Origin: Candidatus Methylacidiphilales bacterium
GTDB lineage: Bacteria > Verrucomicrobiota > Verrucomicrobiia > Methylacidiphilales > CAZTYG01
Assembly: GCA_033875315.1 (NCBI GenBank)
Contig: JANRJG010000024.1
Span: forward strand, 1 to 64,000
DNA length: 64,000 bases
Reading direction: 5' to 3'
Positions 1 to 8,532 of the stretch are shown here, one piece after another (position 1 is the stretch's first letter; every line of letters begins with the position of its first letter). The translations under genes and the position numbers were made by a program. The notes below the pieces were generated by a model. It was not told where the DNA came from and did not search any database. It was given only the letters and a program-made list of their open reading frames with translations.

Positions 1-123
1 TTACGCCGGGCTTGTGCAAGAACCTACGAAGAACTCATGCGGGCGGTCGCAGACTGCTTGTCACTGTTCACTCCACAAGAATGTATCAACTACTTCACTC
101 ATGCACATTATGTGTCTATATGA
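1..123 (+). mobile_element. C-terminal end of an IS630-type transposase (cut by window edge)
   Basis: Frame 1 is open from base 1 to a TGA at 121-123 and encodes 40 residues ending in TPQECINYFTHAHYVSI. This resembles the last helix region of IS630/Tc1-type transposases, where an 'ITP-x-(D/E)-x3-(W/Y)F-x-H-x-GY' pattern is usual. Codon use is far less GC-biased than in the neighbouring genes, which fits a mobile element. The rest of the gene lies before the window. The right end of the element must fall between 123 and about 180, immediately before hslO, so the insertion may have replaced the native upstream region of hslO. Recognition is from motif memory only. Confidence 0.6.
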
Positions 124-180
124 TCCGGAAATGCTCTAGAAGGAGTTGGGTCCGATGACAACATCGGCTATGGTGCCCCG

Positions 181-993
181 ATGCCGCACGACCCCGCACC
201 CCCGGAAAGCTCGCTCGATATCACCACCTCCTTCATCCGCAAACGCAACGCCCTCCTCGCCCGGGCGGATTTTTCCCCGCTCTTCGTCGACTACTACCTC
301 CACCTCGCCGACCACGCCATCCGCCACCCGGAACCCCTCGACACCCGCTTCAAGGACTTCCTCGCCGCCCTCCTCCTTCATGCCGCCAGCCGCCCTTGGA
401 ACGAAACCCATGCCTGGACGGTCAATCTCCAGGAGCCCCTGGCCAATTTCTTCGCCACCGTCGACAACGCCTTCGGACAGATCGTCGGTCAGATCTTCAC
501 CGAGGACATCCGCACCAGCGGACAAAACCTCTTCTTCGCCGATCTCGTCCCCGGCTCAAAACCCCGCCGCCGCAGCGTCGTCGCCTTCGAGGGTAGCGAC
601 CTCCTCGCCGCGGTGGAATGTTTCTACGCCCAAAGCGAACAACGCACCGCCCGCCTCTTCCGCATCCAAGACGAGGAATACGCCCTGGTCTCGGCCCAGC
701 CGGACTGCGACGAAGCCTGGCTGGGCCAGCTGGACGTGGAGGGGCTCGTCCGTTTGGAGGACGAGGAAGAACTGGGCTTCCTGGAAAAACGCGCCTACCG
801 CTGGTCCTGCGGCTGCACCCAGGAACGGATGTGCGAAGTCCTGGCCCCGGCCATGCGGGCCAGCCCGGAAGACCTCTTCGGCGACGGTGAATTGATCCGC
901 TTCTCCTGTCCCCGCTGCGGAGCCCGCCACAAAATCACCCGCGAGACCCTGGAGGCGCACTTGGCCCGATCCAAGGATCAAATGAAGGATTGA
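181..993 (+). CDS. hslO: Hsp33-family redox-regulated chaperone (270 aa)
   Basis: Hsp33 is a cytosolic holdase activated by disulfide formation when its zinc centre is oxidised. The C-terminus shows the zinc pattern C210-x-C212 followed by C243-x2-C246, the family's CxC...CxxC signature with about 30 residues between pairs. The body contains the typical substrate-domain text, such as LANFF, a G-x-IVGQIF segment and a QSEQRTARLF segment. Length is slightly short of the roughly 290 residues of E. coli Hsp33. The ATG at 181 has no Shine-Dalgarno sequence. An AAGGAG at 140-145 points to an ATG at 155 in another frame. The frame runs open upstream to the transposase stop at 123, so the true start could lie a few codons earlier. 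Confidence 0.8.
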   Translation: MPHDPAPPESSLDITTSFIRKRNALLARADFSPLFVDYYLHLADHAIRHPEPLDTRFKDFLAALLLHAASRPWNETHAWTVNLQEPLANFFATVDNAFGQIVGQIFTEDIRTSGQNLFFADLVPGSKPRRRSVVAFEGSDLLAAVECFYAQSEQRTARLFRIQDEEYALVSAQPDCDEAWLGQLDVEGLVRLEDEEELGFLEKRAYRWSCGCTQERMCEVLAPAMRASPEDLFGDGELIRFSCPRCGARHKITRETLEAHLARSKDQMKD

Positions 994-1045
994 CCCCTCG
1001 CGCTTTTCCTTTGCGCCTTGCCGGGCAGCGACTAAATTGTCCCGC

Positions 1046-1651
1046 ATGTTTGCTGAAGACGACGACCATCAGGAATCCGAAAAAGAAACCAAGCAGGGTC
1101 CCACACCCATTGGTGCCAAGCTGGAGGAACAACTCTACAAAAACCGCATCGTCACGCTCTTTGGCGAGATCAACATGCGCGTGGCCCGCGAGTTCACCGC
1201 CAAAATGATCGCCCTCTCCTACGATTCCGGCGAACCGATCAAGGTCTTCCTCAATTCCCCCGGTGGTCATGTAGAATCGGGCGACACCATCCACGACGTG
1301 ATCAAATTCGTAAAGCCCGAGGTCAAGATCATCGGCACCGGCTGGGTGGCCAGCGCAGGTGCCCTCATTTACGCCGCGGCGCAGAAAAAAAACCGCTTCG
1401 CCCTCCCCAACACACGTTTCATGCTCCACCAACCGATGGGCGGTGTCATGGGCCAGGCCAGCGACATCAGCATCGAGGCCGAAGAAGTCCTCCGCATGCG
1501 CGACCGCCTGAACAAAATCTTCGCCGACGCCACCGGCCAGCCCATCGAAAAGGTCGCCAAGGATTCGGACCGGAATTTCTGGATGTCCGGCCAGGACGCC
1601 GTGGCCTACGGCCTCGTCGGCCGGGTCATCTCTTCGATCAACGACATCTGA
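1046..1651 (+). CDS. clpP: ClpP-type serine protease subunit (201 aa)
   Basis: This is the proteolytic subunit of an ATP-dependent Clp protease, or a ClpP-like paralogue. The catalytic triad is visible: Ser103 in GWVASAGALIY, His128 in FMLHQPMGG, and Asp173 in the AKDSDRNFWMS segment. The oxyanion-loop motif FLNSPGGHVESG is also present. A TTG at 1037 would add three residues, but the ATG at 1046 is preferred. No clpX or clpA lies nearby; the next gene, nine bases downstream, is a membrane protease. The serine motif VASAG differs from the housekeeping AASMG pattern, so it could be a second ClpP of the genome. Confidence 0.88.
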   Translation: MFAEDDDHQESEKETKQGPTPIGAKLEEQLYKNRIVTLFGEINMRVAREFTAKMIALSYDSGEPIKVFLNSPGGHVESGDTIHDVIKFVKPEVKIIGTGWVASAGALIYAAAQKKNRFALPNTRFMLHQPMGGVMGQASDISIEAEEVLRMRDRLNKIFADATGQPIEKVAKDSDRNFWMSGQDAVAYGLVGRVISSINDI

Positions 1652-1660
1652 CCCCGCCCC

Positions 1661-2335
1661 ATGCACCGCCGCCTGGAGTTCGCCCTGATTTATCTGGCGG
1701 GCCCGGCGGTCGGATGGGTCCTGATCCGCCTCCAGCCCCACGCCGTCATCCCCCTCCTCCTCGTCGGGGGACTGGTCGCCCTCACGATCCTCGCCCGCGA
1801 CCCCGCCTTCGCCAGACAGGAATGGGGCTGGAACGGCAGCACCCGTTCCGTGATCACCCGCGTGCTGGTCGTCTGGGCCTTGGTCGCGGTCGGGTTGGTC
1901 ACCTGGGCCCTCTTGGCTGTTCCGGAATACTTCCTCCGTTTCCCAACCGAACACCCTAGGCGCTGGCTGGCGTTGCTCGCCCTCTATCCGATCCTCAGCG
2001 CGCTTCCCCAGGAAATACTCTTCCGCACGCTCTTCTTCCATCGCTATGGCGCCCTCTTCCCCGGACCCCAGTGGCGGATCGCCGCCAACAGCCTTGTCTT
2101 CGGCTGGGCCCATATCGTCATGGGCAATCTCCCGTGCCTCGTCGCCACCGCCCTCCTCGGCCTGCTCCTGGCCGTGACCTACGAACGCTTTCGCTCGCTC
2201 CTTGTGGTCACGCTCGAACACGCATTGTACGGCTGCCTGGTCTTTTCGCTCGGTCTCGGCCTCTACTTTGTCCCGCGCGAACGCACCGCCGAAATGACCT
2301 CACCACCCCCGCCCCCACACATCCACACTCAGTAG
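1661..2335 (+). CDS. CPBP-family intramembrane protease-like protein (224 aa)
   Basis: This is a multi-pass membrane protein of the CPBP (CAAX prenyl protease/bacteriocin-processing, Abi) family, whose members cut or process substrates inside the membrane. Conserved motifs are PQEILFR (family motif EExxxR, with the first Glu replaced by Gln), FGWAH (FxxxH) and LEHALYG (third-motif His). About six hydrophobic segments are visible. The C-terminal tail is proline- and histidine-rich. It starts nine bases after clpP and probably shares its transcript. It converges with the phosphoesterase downstream, the two reading frames overlapping by seven bases. The Q-for-E change in motif 1 makes catalysis uncertain. 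Confidence 0.75.
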   Translation: MHRRLEFALIYLAGPAVGWVLIRLQPHAVIPLLLVGGLVALTILARDPAFARQEWGWNGSTRSVITRVLVVWALVAVGLVTWALLAVPEYFLRFPTEHPRRWLALLALYPILSALPQEILFRTLFFHRYGALFPGPQWRIAANSLVFGWAHIVMGNLPCLVATALLGLLLAVTYERFRSLLVVTLEHALYGCLVFSLGLGLYFVPRERTAEMTSPPPPPHIHTQ

Positions 2336-3054
2336 CCTTCCGCCAAGCGGGTGGCCAGCCGCTTGGGCAGTCCCGCCTGCCGGATCTTTTTCTGGGTCTT
2401 CTCGTAATCGTAGGGAACCCGTCGGTAGGTCACCTTCTGTTCCACCGGATTCCAGATCGCGTAACACGCCTTGTTGTTCTTGTCCCTTGGCTGGCCCACC
2501 GACCCCACGTTGAATAGGTAATAGGGCCCCTTGTGCACCGTCACGGACTTCGGCGACAGGTTCAGCACCACCTCGTCGATCTTTTCCCAAAAACACGGCA
2601 CGTGCGTGTGCCCGTAAAAACACACCTGCATTTTCTGATTCATGAAATGCAGCTCGGCGCTCAACCCATCGATGATGTAATGCCACTCTTCGGGCTCAAA
2701 CAACGAGCTGTGCACCATCGAAGCCCCGTGCAACTTCAGCTTCATCGGACGGCTGCCCAGCCATTTTTTGTGCTCGCGCGACAACACCTCCCGCGAATAG
2801 GCCATGCCGGCCTGGGCCAGTTCCGAATATGCCCCGAGCGGCGCGTTGCTCGACGCCTCCTCGTCATGGTTTCCCTTCAAGGCCGGACACTTGAGGGCCA
2901 TGATCCGTTCCACGCACGGCCCCGGGTCCGCCCCGTAGCCCACGATGTCGCCCAGGCAGACAAATTCCTCCAAACCCTGTTTCCGGCAATCCTCCAAGAC
3001 AGCCTCCAATGCTTCCAAATTGGAATGGATGTCACTGATCAAGGCCACCTTCAT
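2329..3054 (-). CDS. Calcineurin-like metallophosphoesterase (241 aa)
   Basis: This is a cytosolic phosphoesterase with the full two-metal site of the YfcE/PrpE-like group: SDIHSN near the N-terminus, LGDIVGYG, GNHDE, and GHTH in the second half. Length is typical for small single-domain members. The substrate cannot be told from sequence; relatives act on phosphodiesters, phosphoproteins or diadenosine polyphosphates. It is convergent with the CPBP gene, sharing seven bases at the 3' ends, and divergent from the half-size RNase III gene at 3139. No signal peptide is present. Confidence 0.85.
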   Translation of the reverse strand: MKVALISDIHSNLEALEAVLEDCRKQGLEEFVCLGDIVGYGADPGPCVERIMALKCPALKGNHDEEASSNAPLGAYSELAQAGMAYSREVLSREHKKWLGSRPMKLKLHGASMVHSSLFEPEEWHYIIDGLSAELHFMNQKMQVCFYGHTHVPCFWEKIDEVVLNLSPKSVTVHKGPYYLFNVGSVGQPRDKNNKACYAIWNPVEQKVTYRRVPYDYEKTQKKIRQAGLPKRLATRLAEGY

Positions 3055-3138
3055 GCTGGCTGGAATCTGCCGGATTTACCCCCCGGCGCAAGTCCCGCTT
3101 CGCCTTGACAACCCCCGCCATCCCCGCCAGATCAACCC

Positions 3139-3438
3139 ATGGACAGCGAAGTGCGCGATCTCAGTTGGATCGGGGATGCCGTGCTCGCCCTCTGCGCCCG
3201 CAACTGGATCATCGCCCACGAATCCGGCCTCCATGGCTCCCGACACGATCTCTTCCGTGAACTGACCTGCAACGATTTCCTCGCCTCCTTCGGCCCCCCC
3301 ACGCTAGTCGAAGCGGAACTGGGACGGATCTACCGCGACGAGGGTCTGGAGGGCGCCCGCCAGCACTTCGAAACCCGCCTGGTTCCGGTCTTCCTCAAAC
3401 AACAAGGCAACCGGAACCCTGCCGCCAAACGCCGCTGA
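3139..3438 (+). CDS. Half-size RNase III-fold protein (Mini-III-like, 99 aa)
   Basis: The protein matches an RNase III catalytic domain without a dsRNA-binding domain. The first signature appears as LSWIGDAVLAL with Asp13, and the second as TLVEAELGRIYRDEGLEGAR, which follows the usual 'DxxEALIGA(I/V)YLDGG' helix with Glu58 kept. The aspartate three residues before that glutamate is Thr55 here, so one metal ligand seems changed. Family Mini-III enzymes of about 120-140 aa mature 23S rRNA in Firmicutes. Here the protein is shorter still and could be a partner or an inactive relative. It is a single gene between a divergent phosphoesterase and the ATPase gene. Confidence 0.6.
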   Translation: MDSEVRDLSWIGDAVLALCARNWIIAHESGLHGSRHDLFRELTCNDFLASFGPPTLVEAELGRIYRDEGLEGARQHFETRLVPVFLKQQGNRNPAAKRR

Positions 3439-3499
3439 ATCCCGCCACCCAACGTTCTTCGAGCGTGCATCCCCGGCACCACCCCACTAACCTCACCCC

Positions 3500-5044
3500 A
3501 TGATCGACGCCCCCTCCATCCTCCTCGGTGGATCCAACCCCCAAGACCAGGCCCGCCTCGCCCTGCGCATGGCCAACCGGCACGGGCTGATCGCCGGCGC
3601 AACCGGCACGGGTAAAACCGTCACCCTGCAAAGCCTGGCCGAATCCTTCTCCCGCGCCGGCGTCCCGGTCTTCGCGGCCGACGTCAAAGGCGACCTCTCC
3701 GGCATCGCCCGCCCCGGCTCCCCCTCCCCGCGTCTCACCGAACGCCGCCAAGCCCTCGGTCTGCCCGACGCCGATTTCCGCGGCTGCCCCGTCGTCTTCT
3801 GGGACCTCGACGGCAAAAATGGCCACCCCGTCCGCACCACCATCACCGAAATGGGCCCCCTCCTCCTCGGACGCCTCCTTGAACTCAGCGAGGCCCAGGA
3901 AGACGCCCTCCACATCCTCTTCAAGCTCGCCGACGACCAGGGCATGCTCGTCCTCGACCTGAAGGACCTCAACGCCCTCTGCGGCTGGGCCACGGAAAAC
4001 GCCGCCTCACTCAAAGCCGATTACGGCAACCTCTCCACCACCACCCTCGCCTCCCTCCAACGCAAATTGGTCGTCCTCGGCGACCAGGGCGGCGACACTT
4101 TCTTCGGCGAACCCGCACTGGAAGTACCGTCCCTCATCCGCGAAGACATGTCCGGCCAGGGCCTGGTCCATATCCTCGATGCCCGCAAACTCATCCAGGA
4201 ACCCCGCCGTTACGCCACGTTCATGCTCTGGTTGCTTTCCGAATTGTTCGAGGACCTCGAGGAAGTCGGCGACCGCGACAAGCCCCGTCTGGTCTTCTTC
4301 TTCGACGAAGCCCATCTCCTCTTCCAGGACGCTCCTCCCGCCTTGGTGCAAAAAATCGAACAGGTCGTCCGTCTCGTCCGCTCCAAGGGCGTCGGCATCT
4401 ACTTCGTGACCCAGAACCCGCTCGACCTTCCCGACAGCGTCCTCGGCCAGCTCGGCAACCGCGTTCAGCATGCCCTGCGCGCCTTCAGCGCCCGCGACCA
4501 GAAAGCCGTCAAAGCCGCCGCCGAAACGTTCCCCCTGGCCGATGGCCTCGACATCGGTTCCGCCATCACCCAACTCGGCGTCGGTGAAGCCCTTGTCTCG
4601 TGCCTCGATGAAAAAGGCTCGCCCACCCCGACCCGTCGTATCCTCATCGCCCCGCCGGAATCCCGCATTGGCCCGGTTGATGATGCCGAACGCCAAGCCC
4701 AGATCGGCCGTTCGCCCTATGGCACCCAATACAACACCGCCATCGACCGCGAATCCGCTTACGAACGGCTCAAATCCAAATCCGCCTCCGCACCCCTGAC
4801 CCAAGCGCCAACAGGTGCCGAACCCGATCTCCAGGAAGCCCTCGGTGGTTCCGTCGCCACCCGCCGACCTTCGCCCGCTTCGGCCCCGCGAAGCGCGGAA
4901 CCCCGCACTCCCGCCCGGCGCAGCGACACCATGATCGAAGCGGTGGGCAAATCCGTGCTGCGCAGCGCCGGTTCGACCATCGGACGGGAAATTGTCCGCG
5001 GCGTCCTTGGCTCCCTCCTCGGCGGCGGCAGACGCCGACGTTGA
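3500..5044 (+). CDS. YjgR/DUF853 HerA-like ATPase (514 aa)
   Basis: This is a cytosolic P-loop ATPase of the DUF853 (YjgR) family, related to HerA/FtsK-type hexameric DNA pumps. Walker A is GATGTGKT at residues 33-40 and Walker B is LVFFFDEAHLLF near residue 265. Typical family text includes FAADVKGDLSG and the glutamine-rich sensor region YFVTQNP. The last 100 residues are a low-complexity Pro/Ala/Arg stretch followed by a glycine- and arginine-rich tail ending GGGRRRR, common in the family. The cellular role of YjgR is not established. The gene stands alone, with no nuclease partner such as NurA beside it. Confidence 0.88.
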   Translation: MIDAPSILLGGSNPQDQARLALRMANRHGLIAGATGTGKTVTLQSLAESFSRAGVPVFAADVKGDLSGIARPGSPSPRLTERRQALGLPDADFRGCPVVFWDLDGKNGHPVRTTITEMGPLLLGRLLELSEAQEDALHILFKLADDQGMLVLDLKDLNALCGWATENAASLKADYGNLSTTTLASLQRKLVVLGDQGGDTFFGEPALEVPSLIREDMSGQGLVHILDARKLIQEPRRYATFMLWLLSELFEDLEEVGDRDKPRLVFFFDEAHLLFQDAPPALVQKIEQVVRLVRSKGVGIYFVTQNPLDLPDSVLGQLGNRVQHALRAFSARDQKAVKAAAETFPLADGLDIGSAITQLGVGEALVSCLDEKGSPTPTRRILIAPPESRIGPVDDAERQAQIGRSPYGTQYNTAIDRESAYERLKSKSASAPLTQAPTGAEPDLQEALGGSVATRRPSPASAPRSAEPRTPARRSDTMIEAVGKSVLRSAGSTIGREIVRGVLGSLLGGGRRRR

Positions 5045-5112
5045 GTCGCAGCGCACACCCCGGGCTATCTTTTCTCTGGGAGGACGGCGAAACTCCGGCA
5101 TGATTTACCCTC

Positions 5113-5721
5113 ATGTCGCATGATGACCAAGACCGGTTGCAGCAACTCTGGGAGGAATACCGCCGCCCCGTGGCCAGCTACGACGACCCCGCCCTGGCCC
5201 GCTGGATCGCCCAGACCCTCGGCCAGCTCAAAGGCCAGATCTGGAGGCTCTCCCACCCCCTGGTTGGCCTGCACCGCCTCCTCGCCACCACCGCGCACAA
5301 GCGCGGCCTGCGGGTGGCCCGCCTGGCCCAGGTTCCCGATGATTTTCCCCGTTGCACCCATTGCGACGGTCCCCTCCTTCCCCTGGTGACCCGCGACCTT
5401 GTCGACGACGGTTTGGTCTGCGAAACCTGCGGGGGGTCCGCCGTGGCTTTCGCCGATCTCCCCGAAGACCTCACTCCCAAATTGCGCCAATGGGCCGAAT
5501 CCTACGCCAGCGTCCATGCGGTGGCCCACTGGGCGGACGACGAAAAAAACGCCCACGGCGATTACGAGAAAGCCTATCAACAGGCCGCCGAGCAGGCGGA
5601 AACCCTCCTCCTCGAACTGGCCCAGGAACACCTGCCCGCCCTCCTCGACCACTATCCCGCCCTCGTTTGGGAAGACCACGACGAATGCCTGGATGTGCGT
5701 CCGGATGACGTCGTGCCCTGA
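5113..5721 (+). CDS. Zinc-ribbon protein of unknown function (202 aa)
   Basis: I do not recognise this protein. It is soluble, without signal peptide or membrane segments, and carries one evident zinc ribbon in the middle: CTHCDGPLLPL followed about 30 residues later by CETCGG. The N-terminal half is helical and rich in Arg, Gln and Leu. The C-terminal half is acidic and helical, ending in a DECLDVRPDDVVP tail. It starts 68 bases after the YjgR-like gene. Strong codon bias like its neighbours supports it as a real gene. Its function cannot be inferred beyond metal binding. Confidence 0.7.
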   Translation: MSHDDQDRLQQLWEEYRRPVASYDDPALARWIAQTLGQLKGQIWRLSHPLVGLHRLLATTAHKRGLRVARLAQVPDDFPRCTHCDGPLLPLVTRDLVDDGLVCETCGGSAVAFADLPEDLTPKLRQWAESYASVHAVAHWADDEKNAHGDYEKAYQQAAEQAETLLLELAQEHLPALLDHYPALVWEDHDECLDVRPDDVVP

Positions 5722-5771
5722 AAAAAACAGAAATCGCCGCAACTTTCCCGGGCGCCGGAGTTGAATCGGAC

Positions 5772-6470
5772 ATGAGTGCAGAACAACCGACTCCGTCCAA
5801 CTCCACCAAGAACAACCTCCTACTCGCCTTTGGCGGCTGCGGCCTTCTCGCCGTCGGCGCCCTGGCAGGCACCTTTATCCACGGCTCTCCGCGCCCGCCG
5901 GGCCCACCCCCCGCCCAGGCCCAATTCCATCCCCAACCGGGCGGCCCCCGCTCGATGGCGGATTTCCAACAGGGACGGGAACGCGGTGAGCGCGGCCCGG
6001 GCATGCGCGAACACGGTGGCCCCCGATCAGAAGAAGCAAGGCAGGCAATGAGCAAATGGTCCGAACCCCTGGGTAAAATCCGCAGCAAGTATCAGGGCGA
6101 TATCGCCAAAATCCTACGTCCCGAACAAAAGGACAAGCTGGATCAAGCGATGGACCGCAGGGAATCCTTCCGCAAGGACCGTCCCGCCGGCGGCGGCCCC
6201 GGAGCGCTGCTCGACATCGTCCTCATCGCCCCCCAACTGGACCGTCTGGCGACCCACTTGGTTCTCGACGAGGCCCAGAAAAAGCAAGTCGAGGTCCTGC
6301 TTCGCAAACAACGCGACGAAGTGCTGGCCTGGGTCGACGCCAATCCCCCGCCCAAACCCGAGGGCCGTCCACACCGCATGGCGCAGATGGAAGGACCCGC
6401 AGGGGATGACGACCTCAGCGTGGCACTGGCCGCCTTTCTGCCCGGACCCGGACGCCCGGACCATCCCTAA
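5772..6470 (+). CDS. Membrane-anchored Spy/CpxP-like periplasmic protein (232 aa)
   Basis: There is one N-terminal hydrophobic segment at about residues 17-40, then a Pro/Gly-rich linker, then a charged helical domain. Two copies of a pattern like 'I-L-x-P-E-Q-K-x-K-L' occur (ILRPEQKDKLDQ, then LVLDEAQKKQVEVLL). This is the LTxxQ-like arrangement of Spy/CpxP and heavy-metal-resistance proteins, so an extracytoplasmic chaperone or sensor role is possible. Family membership is inferred from this pattern alone. The gene is followed 23 bases later by a strong rho-independent terminator, so it ends the transcription unit. Confidence 0.6.
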   Translation: MSAEQPTPSNSTKNNLLLAFGGCGLLAVGALAGTFIHGSPRPPGPPPAQAQFHPQPGGPRSMADFQQGRERGERGPGMREHGGPRSEEARQAMSKWSEPLGKIRSKYQGDIAKILRPEQKDKLDQAMDRRESFRKDRPAGGGPGALLDIVLIAPQLDRLATHLVLDEAQKKQVEVLLRKQRDEVLAWVDANPPPKPEGRPHRMAQMEGPAGDDDLSVALAAFLPGPGRPDHP

Positions 6471-6492
6471 CATCCACTGATTCCAACGAACC

Positions 6493-6536
6493 AACCGGCG
6501 GGCTTGACGCGTTCGAGCCTGCCGGTTTGTTTTTTT
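6493..6536 (+). terminator. Rho-independent terminator
   Basis: A 12-bp stem with a single G-T wobble (left arm 6493-6504, right arm 6516-6527, loop of 11) is followed directly by a U-rich tract, TGTTTTTTT. It lies 23 bases after the Spy-like gene and is the clearest terminator in the window. Confidence 0.85.
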
Positions 6537-6948
6537 CCACCCTGCGTCCGGACCGACCATTCCTTTTTTTCAGTCGGGGCGGCAAGAAAACGGGCTGCCG
6601 AGGCACATCGCCGACAGCCTTCGCGAACCACCCCTGTTTTCAAGAGCACTTACCGTTTTGATAAAACGATCCGGGTTCCCAAGGTGGAGCGGGACCTCCG
6701 CTTGAGCGGCACCTTGCCGCAACGTAGCTCACAGTGCCGGGCACGCTTGTCTTGATCACTCCACGAAAAAACAGCATGCCCGGCCTTCCCGCCATTACTT
6801 CAGCGACGGCGGAAGATCCCGCACCACCCCACACAAGAAAATGCATCCATCTGAACCCGAATGGCTCTAAAGTCCTGTCCCCTATTCAAAGAGATCTGGT
6901 ATTAGGTTTATTGAGCCCCCCACCGGTTGCCTCCATAATCTCCCTCCC
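6537..6948. other. Gene-free interval before the MATE gene
   Basis: I find no gene with convincing codon bias here. Short open frames on both strands lack family features. The stretch is less GC-rich than its surroundings and probably carries the promoter of the MATE gene, but I see no clear -35/-10 pair. A GGCTCTAAAG motif near 6869 faintly resembles the dispersed AGGCTCTAAG element described elsewhere in the window. Confidence 0.5.
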
Positions 6949-8295
6949 ATGAAAATTCCCCACCTTCGCAGCGAACTCCGGGAGACCCTGGGTCTGGCCC
7001 TGCCGATCATGGCCGGACAGGTCGGGCAGATGTTGATGGGGACCGCCGACACCGTCATGGTCGGACGCGTGGGCACCGTGCCCCTGGCCGCCTGCGCCCT
7101 GGCCAACACCGTGATGTCGGTGGGACTGATGTTTGGCATCGGATTGCTAGCCTCGGTTTCCATCCAGGTCTCCCACGCCCACGGCGCGGGGCGGCCGGAT
7201 CATGCCGCCGAGTCCCTCCGGCACGGGTTGTTGCTGGCTTTGGTCGTCGGTCTGGCCATGGGCTTCGGCATCCAGGCCGGCCTTCCCGCACTCTCCCTCC
7301 TCGGTCAGGATCCCGCCGTGGTCCGCGAGGCCGGGCCCTTCCTGGTCATCATCGGCTGGTCACTGCTGTTTTTTCTCCTCGGCACGGTGCTGAAAAACTT
7401 CACCGAAGCGCAATCCTCCCCCTGGCCCGCCTTTTGGATCACCATGGCCGGGGTCCTCCTCAATGTGGTCCTGAATGTCTTCTGGATTTTCGGCGTGGCG
7501 GGATTCCCCGCCCTGGGACTGCTCGGGGCCGGCTACGCCACCCTCGTCGCCCGCATCGCCATCTTCCTCGCCCTGCTTGTCTACGTGCTCCGCGCCCCCG
7601 CTTTCCGGAGTGCTCTGCCGGCCCGCTGGTTCGGGGGCTGGCATCCCGCGGTGATCCGCGAACAACTCCATCTTGGTCTGCCCGTGGGTTTCCAGATTGT
7701 GATGGAAGTCGGCGCCTTCGGCGCGGCTTCCCTCCTCATGGGCTGGTTCGGGGCCAGCGCCCTCGCCGCCCACCAGATTGCCCTGACCTGTGCCGCCACC
7801 ACCTTCATGGTGCCCCTCGGCCTCTCCATGGCCACCACCGTCCGCATCGGCCAGGTCGTGGGCAGCGGCGACCTCCACCGCATCCGGCGGATCGGGTTGA
7901 CTTCACTCGGCAGCGTTCTTGTGATCATGGGGGCTTCGGCTGTCTTGTTCCTGCTCGCCTCCGAGCCTCTGGCCCGGGAATTCCTTCGCGACGAAACCGT
8001 CATCCCACTGGCCGCCCATTTGTTGGTCGTGGCCGGGTTCTTCCAATTGTTCGACGGAGCCCAGGTGGTCGGGATCGGGTCCCTCCGTGGGATGAAGGAC
8101 GTGCGTGTGCCCGCCCTCATCGCCTTCACCGCTTACTGGGTCGTGGCCCTGCCCCTCGGCTGGGTGCTGGCTTTTCCTGCTGGCTTCGGTCCGGTCGGTG
8201 TCTGGGTCGGCTTGGCCGTAGGCTTGGCCGTTGCCGCGGTCGCCCTTCAGACCCGGTTCTGGAGCCGGACCCGGACGGTCGTTCCCATAAACTGA
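6949..8295 (+). CDS. MATE-family multidrug/Na+ exporter (448 aa)
   Basis: This is a 12-segment inner-membrane antiporter of the MATE (NorM) family, which exports cationic drugs or metabolites using Na+ or H+. Conserved family text is present in the first helix (LGLALPIMAGQVGQMLMG), followed by TADTVMVGR and, in the second half, HQIALTCAATTFMVPLGLSMA. Length matches the family's usual 440-460. The gene stands alone, followed by tRNA-Leu. No neighbouring regulator gives a clue to substrate. Confidence 0.9.
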   Translation: MKIPHLRSELRETLGLALPIMAGQVGQMLMGTADTVMVGRVGTVPLAACALANTVMSVGLMFGIGLLASVSIQVSHAHGAGRPDHAAESLRHGLLLALVVGLAMGFGIQAGLPALSLLGQDPAVVREAGPFLVIIGWSLLFFLLGTVLKNFTEAQSSPWPAFWITMAGVLLNVVLNVFWIFGVAGFPALGLLGAGYATLVARIAIFLALLVYVLRAPAFRSALPARWFGGWHPAVIREQLHLGLPVGFQIVMEVGAFGAASLLMGWFGASALAAHQIALTCAATTFMVPLGLSMATTVRIGQVVGSGDLHRIRRIGLTSLGSVLVIMGASAVLFLLASEPLAREFLRDETVIPLAAHLLVVAGFFQLFDGAQVVGIGSLRGMKDVRVPALIAFTAYWVVALPLGWVLAFPAGFGPVGVWVGLAVGLAVAAVALQTRFWSRTRTVVPIN

Positions 8296-8315
8296 GGCCT
8301 TGCCAAGCGAAGGCC
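8296..8315 (+). terminator. Possible weak terminator hairpin after MATE gene
   Basis: GGCCTT and AAGGCC form a 6-bp stem around an 8-base loop directly after the stop codon. The following CATTCTTTT is only weakly T-rich and some bases away, so the call is tentative. Confidence 0.35.
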
Positions 8316-8345
8316 CGGCAGGCATTCTTTTAAGTCCTATTCGAC

Positions 8346-8426
8346 GCGGTCGTGGCGAAATGGCAGACGCGCAAGCTTGAGGTGCTTGTGGGTAACACCG
8401 TGGAGGTTCGAGTCCTCTCGACCGCA
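8346..8426 (+). tRNA. tRNA-Leu (anticodon GAG)
   Basis: An 81-base cloverleaf: acceptor arm GCGGTCG pairs with CGACCGC and the discriminator base is A at 8426. The anticodon stem CAAGC/GCTTG encloses the loop TTGAGGT, giving anticodon GAG (reads CUC/CUU). A long variable arm typical of class II tRNA-Leu precedes the T arm GGAGGTTCGAGTCCTCT. The 3' CCA is not encoded and must be added after transcription. Confidence 0.93.
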
Positions 8427-8532
8427 GTCTTTGCGACAGCAAACGTCGCACATGGACTCGAACGACTTGTCCTCCAGCATCACTTGCGGCTGGATACACG
8501 AACCGGGCAATTCACCCCTCATTTCCCCACCC

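Noticed and set aside
8377-8532. Upstream extension of the aldo/keto reductase
   Set aside because: It would begin inside tRNA-Leu, and the family N-terminus starts exactly at the ATG at 8533.
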